Positions 43,835 through 52,457 of a DNA stretch of 64,000 nt are shown in pieces; positions within the stretch are counted from its first letter, which is position 1; each line of letters opens with the position of its first letter. The notes below the pieces were generated by a model, which was not told the DNA's origin, did no database searches, and saw only the letters and a program-made list of their open reading frames with translations. The position numbers were made by a program, and so were the translations under genes. The stretch is from Thermoproteota archaeon (GTDB taxonomy: Archaea; Korarchaeota; JAOZGF01; JAOZFZ01): positions 411,249 through 475,248 of the forward strand of contig JAOZFT010000004.1 in NCBI GenBank assembly GCA_027492035.1. Direction: 5' to 3'.

Positions 43835-44500
43835 ATGGTTGTTTTGATAGAAGATGAAATGAGAAAAGCTTTAGTTAAATTAAAAAAAATAAATGAAATG
43901 TTTGATTCATTAATTGTTTCAAGTTCAGACGGTCTCCCAGTAGCCTCTTTTGTTAAGAAAAAAGAGGATGAAGACAAATTATCAGCTATGACTGCAACTC
44001 TTCTTGCAATAGGGGAAAGGATAACAGATGAACTTGACGTTGGAGGAATGGAAGAAATCTGGATACGGGGGAAAAACAAGGATGTGTATTTTAAATCGAT
44101 CGGTTATGATTTGATACTGGCAGCCACAATCAACAAACCAGCTAAACTAGGTGTAATCCTTTACGATGCAAAAAAGGCAGTTAATCAACTTAGGAAACTT
44201 GCTGAAGAAGCCCAGAAACAGTATGAAACACCAGAATTACAGGCAAATGTGAAAATAGAGGAAAGAATAGAGGGGGAGCTAGAAAAAACTGAGAGGGAAG
44301 GGGTAGAAGTAAAAACAGGAGAAGAATTGGAAGTATCTCCAGCTTCAGGTTCAATTGAAGAAATCGAACATGAACCATTAAAAGAAGAGAAACAGGAAGA
44401 AAAGGAGGGGAGAGTAGAAACCAAGAAGCCGGTGGAAGAGACTAAGGAAAAGAGGGAAGAGGAGGAAACAAGTGGAGAAGAGATCAGCTGGTTCTATTGA
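43835..44500 (+). CDS. Roadblock/LC7-domain protein with long acidic tail
   Basis: 221 aa. Residues 5-125 form a Roadblock/LC7 domain (FDSLIVSSSDGLPVASF, AMTATLLAIGERITDEL, LAATINKPAKLGVILYDAKKAV). Residues 140-221 are a low-complexity Glu/Lys tail. The next gene, a small GTPase, starts inside its 3' end, so the two are co-expressed; Roadblock proteins commonly act as GTPase-activating partners (as MglB with MglA). Confidence 0.85.
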   Translation: MVVLIEDEMRKALVKLKKINEMFDSLIVSSSDGLPVASFVKKKEDEDKLSAMTATLLAIGERITDELDVGGMEEIWIRGKNKDVYFKSIGYDLILAATINKPAKLGVILYDAKKAVNQLRKLAEEAQKQYETPELQANVKIEERIEGELEKTEREGVEVKTGEELEVSPASGSIEEIEHEPLKEEKQEEKEGRVETKKPVEETKEKREEEETSGEEISWFY

Positions 44501-45089
44501 AACCCCCCCTGAAGCTTTTCTAAAAAGTGAAGACTCCTCTAAAAAAGTAAAAATTTTAGTTACAGGTCCTTTCAACGCAGGAAAAACAACCTTCATAAAA
44601 ACTTTAAGTATAATTCCTCCTGTATTGACTGAAAAAAAGATTTACTTAGGCAATGCCAAATGTTCAACAACTTTAGCCCTTGACTTCGGGATAACTTATT
44701 TGCAAAACTATAAATTATATCTTTTCGGCACTCCTGGACAAGAGAGGTTTAATTTCCTCTTGGAAATCTTAAGCAAAGGAATTGATGGCTGTATAGTTCT
44801 GTTAGATGTTACGAACCGGGCTTTTGATGAGGACTTAAAAAAGTACTTGTCACTCTTTGGGAAGGGAAAAGTACCTATGCTAATAGCTTTGAACAAAACA
44901 GATCTGAAAGAAGTAAACATTGAGATCTTGAAAGAAAAGCTTCATGTAAACATTCCTCTCATAAGCATAACAGCTAAAGACAAAAGTTCCTCAATGAAAG
45001 CATTAGAAAAAATAATTTCACTTATTACGCAACCCTTTACTGAAAAACTTGGTGAAAAACAAGAAAAAGTTGTTGTATCAATCGATTAA
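44472..45089 (+). CDS. small Ras-like GTPase
   Basis: 205 aa. G1 GPFNAGKTTF near residue 31, G3 YLFGTPGQERF near 88 (FGTPGQ in place of the usual DTAGQ; the leading Asp is absent), G4 NKTD near 140, and a G5-like SITAKD. This resembles the MglA/Gtr-type archaeal GTPases. A 29-bp overlap with the Roadblock gene indicates translational coupling and a working pair. Start is uncertain within the overlap. Confidence 0.88.
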   Translation: MEKRSAGSIETPPEAFLKSEDSSKKVKILVTGPFNAGKTTFIKTLSIIPPVLTEKKIYLGNAKCSTTLALDFGITYLQNYKLYLFGTPGQERFNFLLEILSKGIDGCIVLLDVTNRAFDEDLKKYLSLFGKGKVPMLIALNKTDLKEVNIEILKEKLHVNIPLISITAKDKSSSMKALEKIISLITQPFTEKLGEKQEKVVVSID

Positions 45090-45116
45090 AGCCTGTTCTT
45101 TCTCTTATTCATGTTT

Positions 45117-46895
45117 TCATTTTTCCTCTATCTTCTTAAGTTGTTTATTGTACATTTCAATTATTTCCTTCGTGGTAGTTGCTTGTTCAGCTGATTTATC
45201 GTCTCTGTACCTTCCAGTAAACCTCGGAAACCTAATTGCTAAGCCAGCATCTTCTCTAACTGAATTTTTGGCGCAAGTGTGTACAGGGCTTAACGTTATT
45301 TCATCACCAATTACTTCAATAACTTTACTTGGGACAAACCAGACGTCTGCATCCAACTCAGCCCTAACTCTGGCGTGTCTACTTTCCATTTTGAAAGGGT
45401 TCAAAATTTTTGGTAAATTCGATAAGTCCTCATCAGTGAAACCGGTACCGCACTTACAAACTGTTTCAAAAACATCCTCTTCAGAGTTGTAGGAAGCAAG
45501 CAAAAGCGCACCATAAATTCCTTTCCTTTTCCCTTTGCCGTAGTAAGCTCCAACAATCACTAGGTCAACTGGTTCAATCATTTTACTCATGTAAGAACGT
45601 TTAAGTTTAATCCATAGAAATTCTCTCTTCCCAGCTCTATAAATTGATTTTTCAGATATGTCCTTAGCTATTAATCCTTCACAACCATCCTCTATAGCCC
45701 TTAAAAAGAAGTTTTCCATTTCTTCAGGACTTGAAACAATTTCTGACTCAACAATTTTTGTTCTTTCCCCTTCAGAAAGAACTTTCCCTAAAACCTCTCT
45801 CCTCTCCAAATAACTCCTGTTTGTTAAGTCCTCACCATCAACGAATAAACACTCAAACACCATAAGGGAGACAGGGTACTCTCTTAAAGCTTCCTGAATT
45901 CCGTACTTTCTTCTCCTATGCATTAGTTCCTGGAAAGGCCTTAATTCCCCTGTTTCAGGTTCAACAGCTACACATTCAGCTTCAAATATTGCAGTATCAG
46001 CTTTAACATGTAGTTTAGTCAGTTTAACAACGTCAGGATAATGGAAAGTGATGTTTTCAAGTCTTCGAGAAAATATGGAAACGTTATCTCCAACTTTATG
46101 GATTTGCATCCTTTCTCCGTCATATTTATACTCAACAGCGCATTTTCCACCCATTTTCTCCAAAATTTCTTCTGGCGAAGCAAGCCTCTGAGCTAGCATA
46201 GGTCTTAAAGGAATACCTGGATGAACCCTAAACTCTTTCAATCCATCCAAACCCTTAGAGGCAACTGTTTCAGCTACAAGACCTAAGTCGCTGGAAATAT
46301 TATAAGCTCTCTCTAAAACAATTCTTTGATCCCTTGAACCCAAGAAATGTAGAGCTAAAGCCTCTAGAATAGTGGCATCAGCTACTCCCAGCCTTAATCT
46401 ACCAGTCACGATTCTGAGAATGTATTTACCCTCCAAAGGAGAAGCTTTCATTAATAAACCGGCTAAAATGTCTAATTTAATATCTTGAGATTTTTTACCT
46501 GAAGCCCTAGCTATCTTATCTAACCCATTATAAACCTCCTTAAGCTCCAAATCTTCTTCTTTACCAAGAAAAGACAAAAGAGAAGACTGAGTTTTAATTC
46601 TTAAAGCCTTTTCGCAAGTTAAACCTAAATCACCTGTTTCAACAAACCAACTACTCAATTTCTTCAAACTAATCCCTGTAGCTCTTTCTATACCTCTTAA
46701 AGCCAATTTATCAGCTATGCCAATCTCTAAACCAACATAGTCAGGATGAAGTTTTCCCTGCAATAAATTAACCAACCACTTTATTTCATTTACAGGAGTA
46801 ACCTTAAACAAATCCACGATTAGATCAATCATTTCCAACCTTTTGGTAGTAGCTTCGATCCTGTTACAGAACTCAGCGAAAATCTTAAACTTCAT
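45117..46895 (-). CDS. lig: ATP-dependent DNA ligase
   Basis: 592-aa replicative ligase. N-terminal DNA-binding domain to about 235, RPMLAQRLASPEEIL, catalytic Lys257 in EYKYDGERMQIHK, FSRRLENITFHYPDV, IFEAECVA, LFVDGEDL, EGLIAKD and LIKLKRSYM-type motif V (FLWIKLKRSYM), OB fold to the end. Length is normal. The paralogue at 20613-21866 keeps only parts of this pattern. Confidence 0.97.
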   Translation of the reverse strand: MKFKIFAEFCNRIEATTKRLEMIDLIVDLFKVTPVNEIKWLVNLLQGKLHPDYVGLEIGIADKLALRGIERATGISLKKLSSWFVETGDLGLTCEKALRIKTQSSLLSFLGKEEDLELKEVYNGLDKIARASGKKSQDIKLDILAGLLMKASPLEGKYILRIVTGRLRLGVADATILEALALHFLGSRDQRIVLERAYNISSDLGLVAETVASKGLDGLKEFRVHPGIPLRPMLAQRLASPEEILEKMGGKCAVEYKYDGERMQIHKVGDNVSIFSRRLENITFHYPDVVKLTKLHVKADTAIFEAECVAVEPETGELRPFQELMHRRRKYGIQEALREYPVSLMVFECLFVDGEDLTNRSYLERREVLGKVLSEGERTKIVESEIVSSPEEMENFFLRAIEDGCEGLIAKDISEKSIYRAGKREFLWIKLKRSYMSKMIEPVDLVIVGAYYGKGKRKGIYGALLLASYNSEEDVFETVCKCGTGFTDEDLSNLPKILNPFKMESRHARVRAELDADVWFVPSKVIEVIGDEITLSPVHTCAKNSVREDAGLAIRFPRFTGRYRDDKSAEQATTTKEIIEMYNKQLKKIEEK

Positions 46896-47231
46896 GATAC
46901 GCCCCCAAAAAAGGTCTCAAAATTCCTCCTATATATAAAAAAAGGGAATCCTTTAAAAATTTTGGAAGAGCCACTTACCATAAATTTTTCCATGGTTAAG
47001 AGTTAAGCAGCTGGCAATTTTAAGAAAGTTTCATTTAGTTATTAAAAAGCTCTCTTGCTTGTTACGAGGGAGTGGGTCATGGAAACAAGGGGACATTTAA
47101 GCCATCTGTTCCTTATCCTTCCTTTCCTCAAGTACATTTTGGTAACTGTAAACCTGTACAGCATTAAATTTTTAAATAACACTTTTGAAATATTCCTAAG
47201 AACAAGAACTTACCTCAAAAACATAGAAAAT
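46896..47231. other. intergenic region lig-tRNA-Gly (about 335 bp)
   Basis: Divergent AT-rich spacer. It contains an 8-bp hairpin CTCTCTTG/CGAGGGAG at 47050-47072 and a TATA-like site at 47166-47179 before the tRNA. A 63-codon frame here runs into the tRNA and is rejected. Confidence 0.5.
47166..47179 (+). promoter_or_regulatory. TATA-like element for tRNA-Gly
   Basis: AATTTTTAAATAAC, about 53-66 bp before the tRNA 5' end, which would give a short 5' leader removed by RNase P. Confidence 0.4.
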
Positions 47232-47269
47232 GCACCGGTAGTCTAGCCAGGAAGGACTCCAGCCTGCCA

Positions 47270-47287
47270 AATCAGGCACTTGCAGAA
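47270..47287 (+). other. BHB intron 1 of tRNA-Gly (37/38)
   Basis: An 18-nt intron. Exon CTGC pairs perfectly with intron GCAG; bulges CA^A and AA^C; internal helix very weak. Confidence 0.88.
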
Positions 47288-47308
47288 CGCTGGTGACGCG
47301 GGTTCAAA

Positions 47309-47344
47309 ATCTATAAAGAGTGAAATACTCTTTATGGATGAAAT
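47309..47344 (+). other. BHB intron 2 of tRNA-Gly (T loop, 59/60)
   Basis: A 36-nt intron. Exon TTCA pairs with intron TGAA, bulges AA^A and AT^T, and an 11-bp internal hairpin TCTATAAAGAG/CTCTTTATGGA. Same position and central helix as the tRNA-Lys T-loop intron, but a different body. Confidence 0.9.
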
Positions 47345-47358
47345 TCCCGCCCGGTGCA

Positions 47359-47892
47359 TTTCTTTTTTCTTCTCTCTCGCTACTTCCATTTAACCTTTTT
47401 AATGGTTCCGCCAATAAATTTATCCTTGGAACCTTTGTATAGGCTGCTGAATTTTTCTGCATCCTTTTCCTTCCTTATAGTAAGAAAGAATAACTCCAAA
47501 AATATTGTTCATCTTATGCAAAGAAACTCAGTTGCGGTAGCTGAGTTCAGAGAAAGGTACAATTAATAAAGCAGTATAAGGTGAAATGTATAACATGACT
47601 GTTAAACAAGTAAGGTTCTTCCCGTAACATGTCTCCAATGAACTCTTAGGGTTATGCAACTTTTTGGAGGAGGAAATGTTGCGGAAGTTGTTTTTTTGAA
47701 GTTGATAAATCAATTCTTTTGGCACTACTTTTAAATAGTACTTGAATGGTTATGAAAGGGAAAGTTTTCTTATTTTCATAAGAGAAGTTAAAGGATTGGA
47801 GGTGTGATTACTCTATTTTTAAAAAGCTTCTTGAAAAGTCTCTACTTTCTTTGTTTCCAAAAGTGTTAAAATAGTTTTTGGAGGTGTTTTTA
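47359..47892. other. intergenic region tRNA-Gly-metG (about 530 bp)
   Basis: Besides the doubtful small frames noted at 47402 and 47595, nothing is clear. No repeats, tRNA-like arms or guide-RNA boxes were found. The last 20 bp hold the GGAGGTG site used by metG. Confidence 0.5.
47402..47566 (+). CDS. small hypothetical ORF, doubtful
   Basis: 54 codons from an ATG, ending with a Lys/Arg/Glu-containing half (IVRKNNSKNIVHLM...VAEFRERYN). No family recognised and no strong ribosome-binding site. About 30 bp later an ATG (47595) opens a frame broken by one TAA after ten codons and then continuing 23 codons in the same frame, so the stretch may be decayed coding sequence. Confidence 0.2.
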   Translation: MVPPINLSLEPLYRLLNFSASFSFLIVRKNNSKNIVHLMQRNSVAVAEFRERYN

Positions 47893-49602
47893 TTGGGGGG
47901 AGAATCAAAGGTTGACGGTAATAGAAATGGTTACGTTATAGTTACAGCTGCTTTGCCCTATGCTAACGGTGAAATACATTTGGGCCATGTTACTTCTACT
48001 TATTTGCCTGCCGACATATTTAGCAGGTACCTTAAACTCAAGGGAAGGAAAGTGCTTTACATTTCTGGAACTGATGATCATGGCACTCCCATCCTGATTC
48101 AAGCTGAGAAAGAAGGAATTCCTCCTGAGGAATTAGTGAGGAAATGGCTTTCAAGGGATATTGAGGATTTTTCTAAACTTGGTATAGAATTCAGTATCTT
48201 CTATAAGACTCATTCACCCGAAAACATTGAGTTAACCCAACGTTTTTTTGAAAACATTTATAAGAAAGGATTTATTTTTAAACAAGAAATTGAGCAATGG
48301 TATTGTGGAAATTGTAAAAGGTTTCTTCCTGATCGTTACGTCGTAGGCACTTGTCCCTTCTGTGGTGCAGAGAATCAATACTCTGACGGTTGTGAAGTTT
48401 GTGGAAGGGCATTTCCTTCCTACATGATTAAGGAACCTAAATGTATTGTTTGTGGATCTACCCCTTTCCTTAAAGAAAGCATTCATTACTTTTTTAAATT
48501 GTCAAGTTTCTCAGACCAGTTGAGGGGGTGGTTGGTAAGTAATAGTAACTTGCAACCAGAAGTCAGAAATTATGTTCTAAAATGGATTGAGGACGGATTA
48601 AAAGATTGGGATATAACTCGAGACATCAGTTGGGGTGTTCCTATCCCTCTAAATGAAAAAGATGCTGAAGGTAAAGTTCTTTACGGCTGGTTTGACAACC
48701 ATTTAGGGTACATAGCTTTCACTTACAAATACTTCCGTGACCATATGGGGGAAGAAGTAGATACTAGAAAGATTTGGAATTCTTCAGTTATTTACCACTT
48801 TATCGGAAAAGATATTGTTTATCACCATTACCTATTTCTTCCAGCTATGAGAATGGCTGAAGGGAGCTTTAAACTTCCAGATTACCTCCCTACCAGGGGG
48901 CATTTGCTCCTTCAAAACGAGAAATTCTCTAAAAGTAAGGGTTGGTACATTAGTTTAAGAAATTTCCTTGAAATCTTCCCGCCTGACTACCTAAGGTTTT
49001 ACTTGGCTCTAACAACTCCCTACAGCCAAAAAGATGTAAATTTTGACTGGGACGATTTTCAATTAAAACTGAACAACGAGTTAATAGCTAACATAGGAAA
49101 CTTCATTCATAGAGTTTTAACCTTTACATACTCATACTTTGAAGGAATAGTTCCTGAACCTTCAGAAATGGAAGAACTTGACTTAAAATTTGTTGATGAC
49201 TTAAAACAGGCAGTGAGGGATGTTGGAGAATTAATGGATGAAATAAAACTTGATAAAGCTTTGAAGAGAATACTGGATTTCTCAACAAGTTGTAACCGTT
49301 ACTTCCAATCCAGTGAACCATGGGGCAAGAGAGATAAAGGGAAAACATGTATTTATTTATCTATAAACGCTGTAAGGACACTTTCAATTCTACTTTGGCC
49401 CTTTATCCCTTTTACAATAGAAAAATTATGGAATACCTTAAACATTCCTAAATCCTTTAGAAACTCTAGTTTAATCAGTTGGAGCTCGGTTTCAGAACTA
49501 AAAATAAAGCCAGGCCATAAAATAAACAAACCTTCTGTGCTCTTTAAAAGGATGGATAAGGAAATAATGGAACAGAAAGAAAAATTCAAAAAGAAACATT
49601 AA
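47893..49602 (+). CDS. metG: methionyl-tRNA synthetase
   Basis: About 569 aa. Class I HLGH signature (GEIHLGHVTSTYL), zinc knuckles CGNC...CPFC and CEVC...CIVC near residues 140-195, GWFDNHLGY, and KFSKSKG as the KMSKS loop. The C-terminal tRNA-binding dimerisation domain is absent, as in many archaea. TTG at 47893 preferred: GGAGGTG ends 7 bp upstream; a longer TTG frame includes that site. Confidence 0.95.
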   Translation: MGGESKVDGNRNGYVIVTAALPYANGEIHLGHVTSTYLPADIFSRYLKLKGRKVLYISGTDDHGTPILIQAEKEGIPPEELVRKWLSRDIEDFSKLGIEFSIFYKTHSPENIELTQRFFENIYKKGFIFKQEIEQWYCGNCKRFLPDRYVVGTCPFCGAENQYSDGCEVCGRAFPSYMIKEPKCIVCGSTPFLKESIHYFFKLSSFSDQLRGWLVSNSNLQPEVRNYVLKWIEDGLKDWDITRDISWGVPIPLNEKDAEGKVLYGWFDNHLGYIAFTYKYFRDHMGEEVDTRKIWNSSVIYHFIGKDIVYHHYLFLPAMRMAEGSFKLPDYLPTRGHLLLQNEKFSKSKGWYISLRNFLEIFPPDYLRFYLALTTPYSQKDVNFDWDDFQLKLNNELIANIGNFIHRVLTFTYSYFEGIVPEPSEMEELDLKFVDDLKQAVRDVGELMDEIKLDKALKRILDFSTSCNRYFQSSEPWGKRDKGKTCIYLSINAVRTLSILLWPFIPFTIEKLWNTLNIPKSFRNSSLISWSSVSELKIKPGHKINKPSVLFKRMDKEIMEQKEKFKKKH

Positions 49603-50132
49603 ATTATTCCTAAAAGTTCAAGATACATCCTTTTCTCTATTTTATTCCTCTCTAAACCAAGCATTTCAAAAACTCTATAGATTTCCTTCCTCCCCTTCTC
49701 TATATCCCTCCTTTCCTTGCTTTCAATTTCTAAGAAGAAACCTAATCTATCCACATAAACTATATCAACTATTGTGTTGTTTAATTCGTAGGTTCTCTGT
49801 TTCTTCTTTTTTATTCCTAACTCAATAAATCCAAGTCTCCGAAGGACTTTCTTCATCTTTTTAGGATCTGGAATTTCTAGTTCAACTTCCCTCTTAGCTT
49901 CATCAAATCCTTTACGCGGCTCTTTATAAGTTAAAAAACTTTTCTTTACATCCCCAGCCTTAACTTTCCTAACCCTTATCTCTCTCTTATTAGCGGTTAA
50001 GTTTAGTTTAGGGTGGTCGTAGTAAGTATCTATAATCTCTTTTTCCCCTATTTTCTTCCCGTTTAAATTCTTTATTTTTTCTTCAACCTCTTCAGGGTTT
50101 TCAAGCCAAGCCTTAATTTCTATTTCGTACAT
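49599..50132 (-). CDS. CYTH-domain protein (CyaB-like/triphosphatase)
   Basis: 177 aa. ExExK signature EIEIKAWL at the N-terminus, then YYDHPKLNLTANKREIRVRK and GFFLEIESKE, the acidic and basic residues lining the triphosphate tunnel. Archaeal members may be class IV adenylate cyclases or tripolyphosphatases; no choice can be made. Overlaps the metG stop by 4 bp on the opposite strand and follows the RNase Z gene by 3 bp. Confidence 0.9.
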   Translation of the reverse strand: MYEIEIKAWLENPEEVEEKIKNLNGKKIGEKEIIDTYYDHPKLNLTANKREIRVRKVKAGDVKKSFLTYKEPRKGFDEAKREVELEIPDPKKMKKVLRRLGFIELGIKKKKQRTYELNNTIVDIVYVDRLGFFLEIESKERRDIEKGRKEIYRVFEMLGLERNKIEKRMYLELLGII

Positions 50133-50135
50133 TCT

Positions 50136-51077
50136 TCACCACTTAACAATGTTTGAAAAATATTTCTCCCCCTCCGAATAAATTTGATACTTGTCATATC
50201 TTGGCGACCTGTGGACGAGAATCAATTTTTTAACATTTGCTTCTGAAGCTATTTGTGCAGCGTCTTTAACAGTTAAATGTTTATACTCCTCTGCTTTATC
50301 TCTCCTATCCTCTAAATAAGTTGCTTCGCTGATTAAAATTTCAGCTCCTTCAGCAGCTTTTACCACATTTTCACAAGCCTCAGTATCCCCGGTGTAAACA
50401 ACTTTTGAGCCAGGTGTTTCATAGAAATAATCCCTTATCTCTACTTCCCTTCCCCTTATTTTAACAGGTACCCCTTTCATTAATAGAGGAATGTACTCTT
50501 TAGGTATTCTATCTTCTTCAACTTTTTCCTTGTCAATGCACAGCATCTTTTTCTCCTCTATTATGTAGCCAAGGTTGAGTACTGTATGCTTCGTTTCAAA
50601 AGGTTTCACAACTACGTGTTTGAAGTTTATTTTTTCGTCAGGTTTAACTGTTTTCACTTCTACGTTCTCCCAAGTTTTTGTCTCTGCGATAAATAAAGTT
50701 ACTTTGCCTTTAACTGTTTCGGGGCAAAAAATTTTGATTTTGTGATTTTTATAAGCCATTCCTATGTAGTAAAGTAAGGAACCTAAACCATAGAAATGAT
50801 CAGGGTGGCTGTGGGTAATAAAGACAGCGTTGAGACGGGAAAAACTAAACTTTTTCTTAACTAAAGCAATTGTTGCCCCGTCTCCGACGTCAAAAAGGAA
50901 GTTTAAACCGGTTGTTCTATACAGTATTGAAGTGTTTACTCCAGCTATTGAGTCACCGACTACTTCCACATGCACCTTCTCCACCTTTCTCAAGCCAATA
51001 TGGACAGAAAAACCTTTTAAAAAATAAGTCCTTGAGATAAAAAGGTTACAACTCTTTAATTTTATTTCCTCCTTCAA
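50136..51077 (-). CDS. rnz: ribonuclease Z (tRNA 3'-processing endonuclease)
   Basis: Metallo-beta-lactamase with THSHPDHFYGLGSLLYY, FDVGDG upstream, YTGDTEACE and LVHRSPRYD downstream, the RNase Z pattern; cuts tRNA precursors after the discriminator, required here because CCA is not encoded. The longest frame is 313 aa, but residues 1-30 look unlike the family, and the true start is probably TTG or GTG near 50970-50990. Confidence 0.92.
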   Translation of the reverse strand: MKEEIKLKSCNLFISRTYFLKGFSVHIGLRKVEKVHVEVVGDSIAGVNTSILYRTTGLNFLFDVGDGATIALVKKKFSFSRLNAVFITHSHPDHFYGLGSLLYYIGMAYKNHKIKIFCPETVKGKVTLFIAETKTWENVEVKTVKPDEKINFKHVVVKPFETKHTVLNLGYIIEEKKMLCIDKEKVEEDRIPKEYIPLLMKGVPVKIRGREVEIRDYFYETPGSKVVYTGDTEACENVVKAAEGAEILISEATYLEDRRDKAEEYKHLTVKDAAQIASEANVKKLILVHRSPRYDKYQIYSEGEKYFSNIVKW

Positions 51078-51108
51078 TTCCCCATAAGTATTTTTGAGGC
51101 GTACGCTT

Positions 51109-52449
51109 ATGAAGAAACAGGATTTCCTTTACCTTCCCCTTCTCCTTTTTATGGGTTCCATTTTATTTTATTTTGCCAGTTTCACAGGTTTAACCTATGA
51201 CGGTGGATTGTATGCCTCGCTCGGCCTCAGTCTTTTTTCTGGGGAGGGATATGTTTTTAATGGTTTACCGGGTGATGTGCCGCCTCTTCTTCCTCTTCTT
51301 TTATGTTTAGGGTTTCTGTTGTTCGGAAGTGAAGGTTACCGCTATGTAGTTCCTTTCTTTTCCCTGATAGGGTTGATTTCTTTTTATTTAGTGCTTAGAG
51401 ATAAAATGGATGAGAAAGCAATTTTGTTATGTGTTTTGATTTTCTTCTTTAACCCTGTTTTTCTTGAGGTAGCTACGAATGTTGCTACTGACTCCCTCAT
51501 TTTAACTTTCGTTTTCTCAGCTTTACTTGTTGCCGAAAAATTTAAAGTTTCTTTTAAAAAGTACTTTTTAATGGGTTTACTCTTCAGTTTCGCTTTTTTA
51601 ACCAAATATAGCGCCCTCCTTCTCTTTGCCCCTGTTTTTTTCCTAGTTTTAAGGGATAATGATAAGAAAATTCTGGTTTCGCTTCTTGTTTCAACCTCGT
51701 TTATTTCACCATGGATTTGGTGGTGTTTAGAAAATTGGGGAGTTCCTTTAAAGTCTCATTCAACCTACCTCCTAAATTATTTGTTTATGAACTTTCCAAG
51801 GTTTTATAGGGTCATAATCCCTTTACTTATCAAATATTCTCCAGAAACTGTTTTCATCCTTGGTTCTATATTTTTCTCCCTAGAAACTAAACGTTCATGG
51901 AGGAGGGTTTTGAGGAATGAATGGTTTCAATTCTTAATTCTTCCCTTGCTCGCTGTAGCTGTTTGGAAAGATAAAGAAATAAGGTACTTGTTACTTAGCT
52001 TTGCGGCATTAACCGTGGGAGCTTGCAAATTGGTTGACATCTTCAGGTTGAAAAAGAAAATTTACCTGTTCCTGATTTTGCTTTTGGTTGCTTCTTTGTT
52101 TTTTCAAGCTAATCAAGGATTAAAAATAACCTACGGTTGCGCTTTAGATTATAAACTTCTAGAAGATGCTGGTTTATGGCTTAAAAAGAATGTTCCGGGA
52201 AATGTCTCGGTTTTGACTCAGTCCTACCGCCAAATGCATTTCTTTTCAGGGAAAATAACTTATCAGTTCCCGAGAGATAAAAACAGGGTTTTCCGCTACA
52301 TTAAAGAAAAGAATATCTCATACATAGTAGTTGACACCTACGAAAAAACAACCCCCTCTTACGCCTATTCCTTGTTTAAAAACTTTAAAGTAGCAGCTTC
52401 TTTCCAAGATAAACATGGGAAAGTAATTATTTACTGCCTAAATCCGTAA
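51109..52449 (+). CDS. ArnT/PMT-like integral membrane glycosyltransferase (GT39-type)
   Basis: About 446 aa with roughly ten hydrophobic segments. Early loop LTYDGGLYASLGLSLFSGEGYVFNG carries the acidic residue typical of this GT-C family, followed by PPLLPLLL and GSEGYRYVVPFF. A soluble C-terminal part (from about 365) is predicted outside the membrane. Likely transfers a sugar from a polyprenyl carrier. A TTG at 51094 extends the frame. It is convergent with the C5-epimerase-like gene. Confidence 0.85.
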   Translation: MKKQDFLYLPLLLFMGSILFYFASFTGLTYDGGLYASLGLSLFSGEGYVFNGLPGDVPPLLPLLLCLGFLLFGSEGYRYVVPFFSLIGLISFYLVLRDKMDEKAILLCVLIFFFNPVFLEVATNVATDSLILTFVFSALLVAEKFKVSFKKYFLMGLLFSFAFLTKYSALLLFAPVFFLVLRDNDKKILVSLLVSTSFISPWIWWCLENWGVPLKSHSTYLLNYLFMNFPRFYRVIIPLLIKYSPETVFILGSIFFSLETKRSWRRVLRNEWFQFLILPLLAVAVWKDKEIRYLLLSFAALTVGACKLVDIFRLKKKIYLFLILLLVASLFFQANQGLKITYGCALDYKLLEDAGLWLKKNVPGNVSVLTQSYRQMHFFSGKITYQFPRDKNRVFRYIKEKNISYIVVDTYEKTTPSYAYSLFKNFKVAASFQDKHGKVIIYCLNP

Positions 52450-52457
52450 GAAAACCT

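Larger units (their letters stand above)
47232..47358 (+). tRNA. tRNA-Gly (GCC) with two introns
   Basis: Acceptor GCACCGG/CCGGTGC, discriminator A. D-stem GTCT/GGAC, anticodon stem CCAGC/GCTGG, loop CTGCCA|C with anticodon GCC, T-arm GCGGG TTCAAA|T CCCGC. Intron 1 (47270-47287) is at 37/38, intron 2 (47309-47344) in the T loop at 59/60. Removing both leaves a standard 73-nt tRNA. Confidence 0.95.

Noticed and set aside
47055..47246. 63-codon frame before tRNA-Gly
   Set aside because: Runs into the tRNA gene and shows no coding character.
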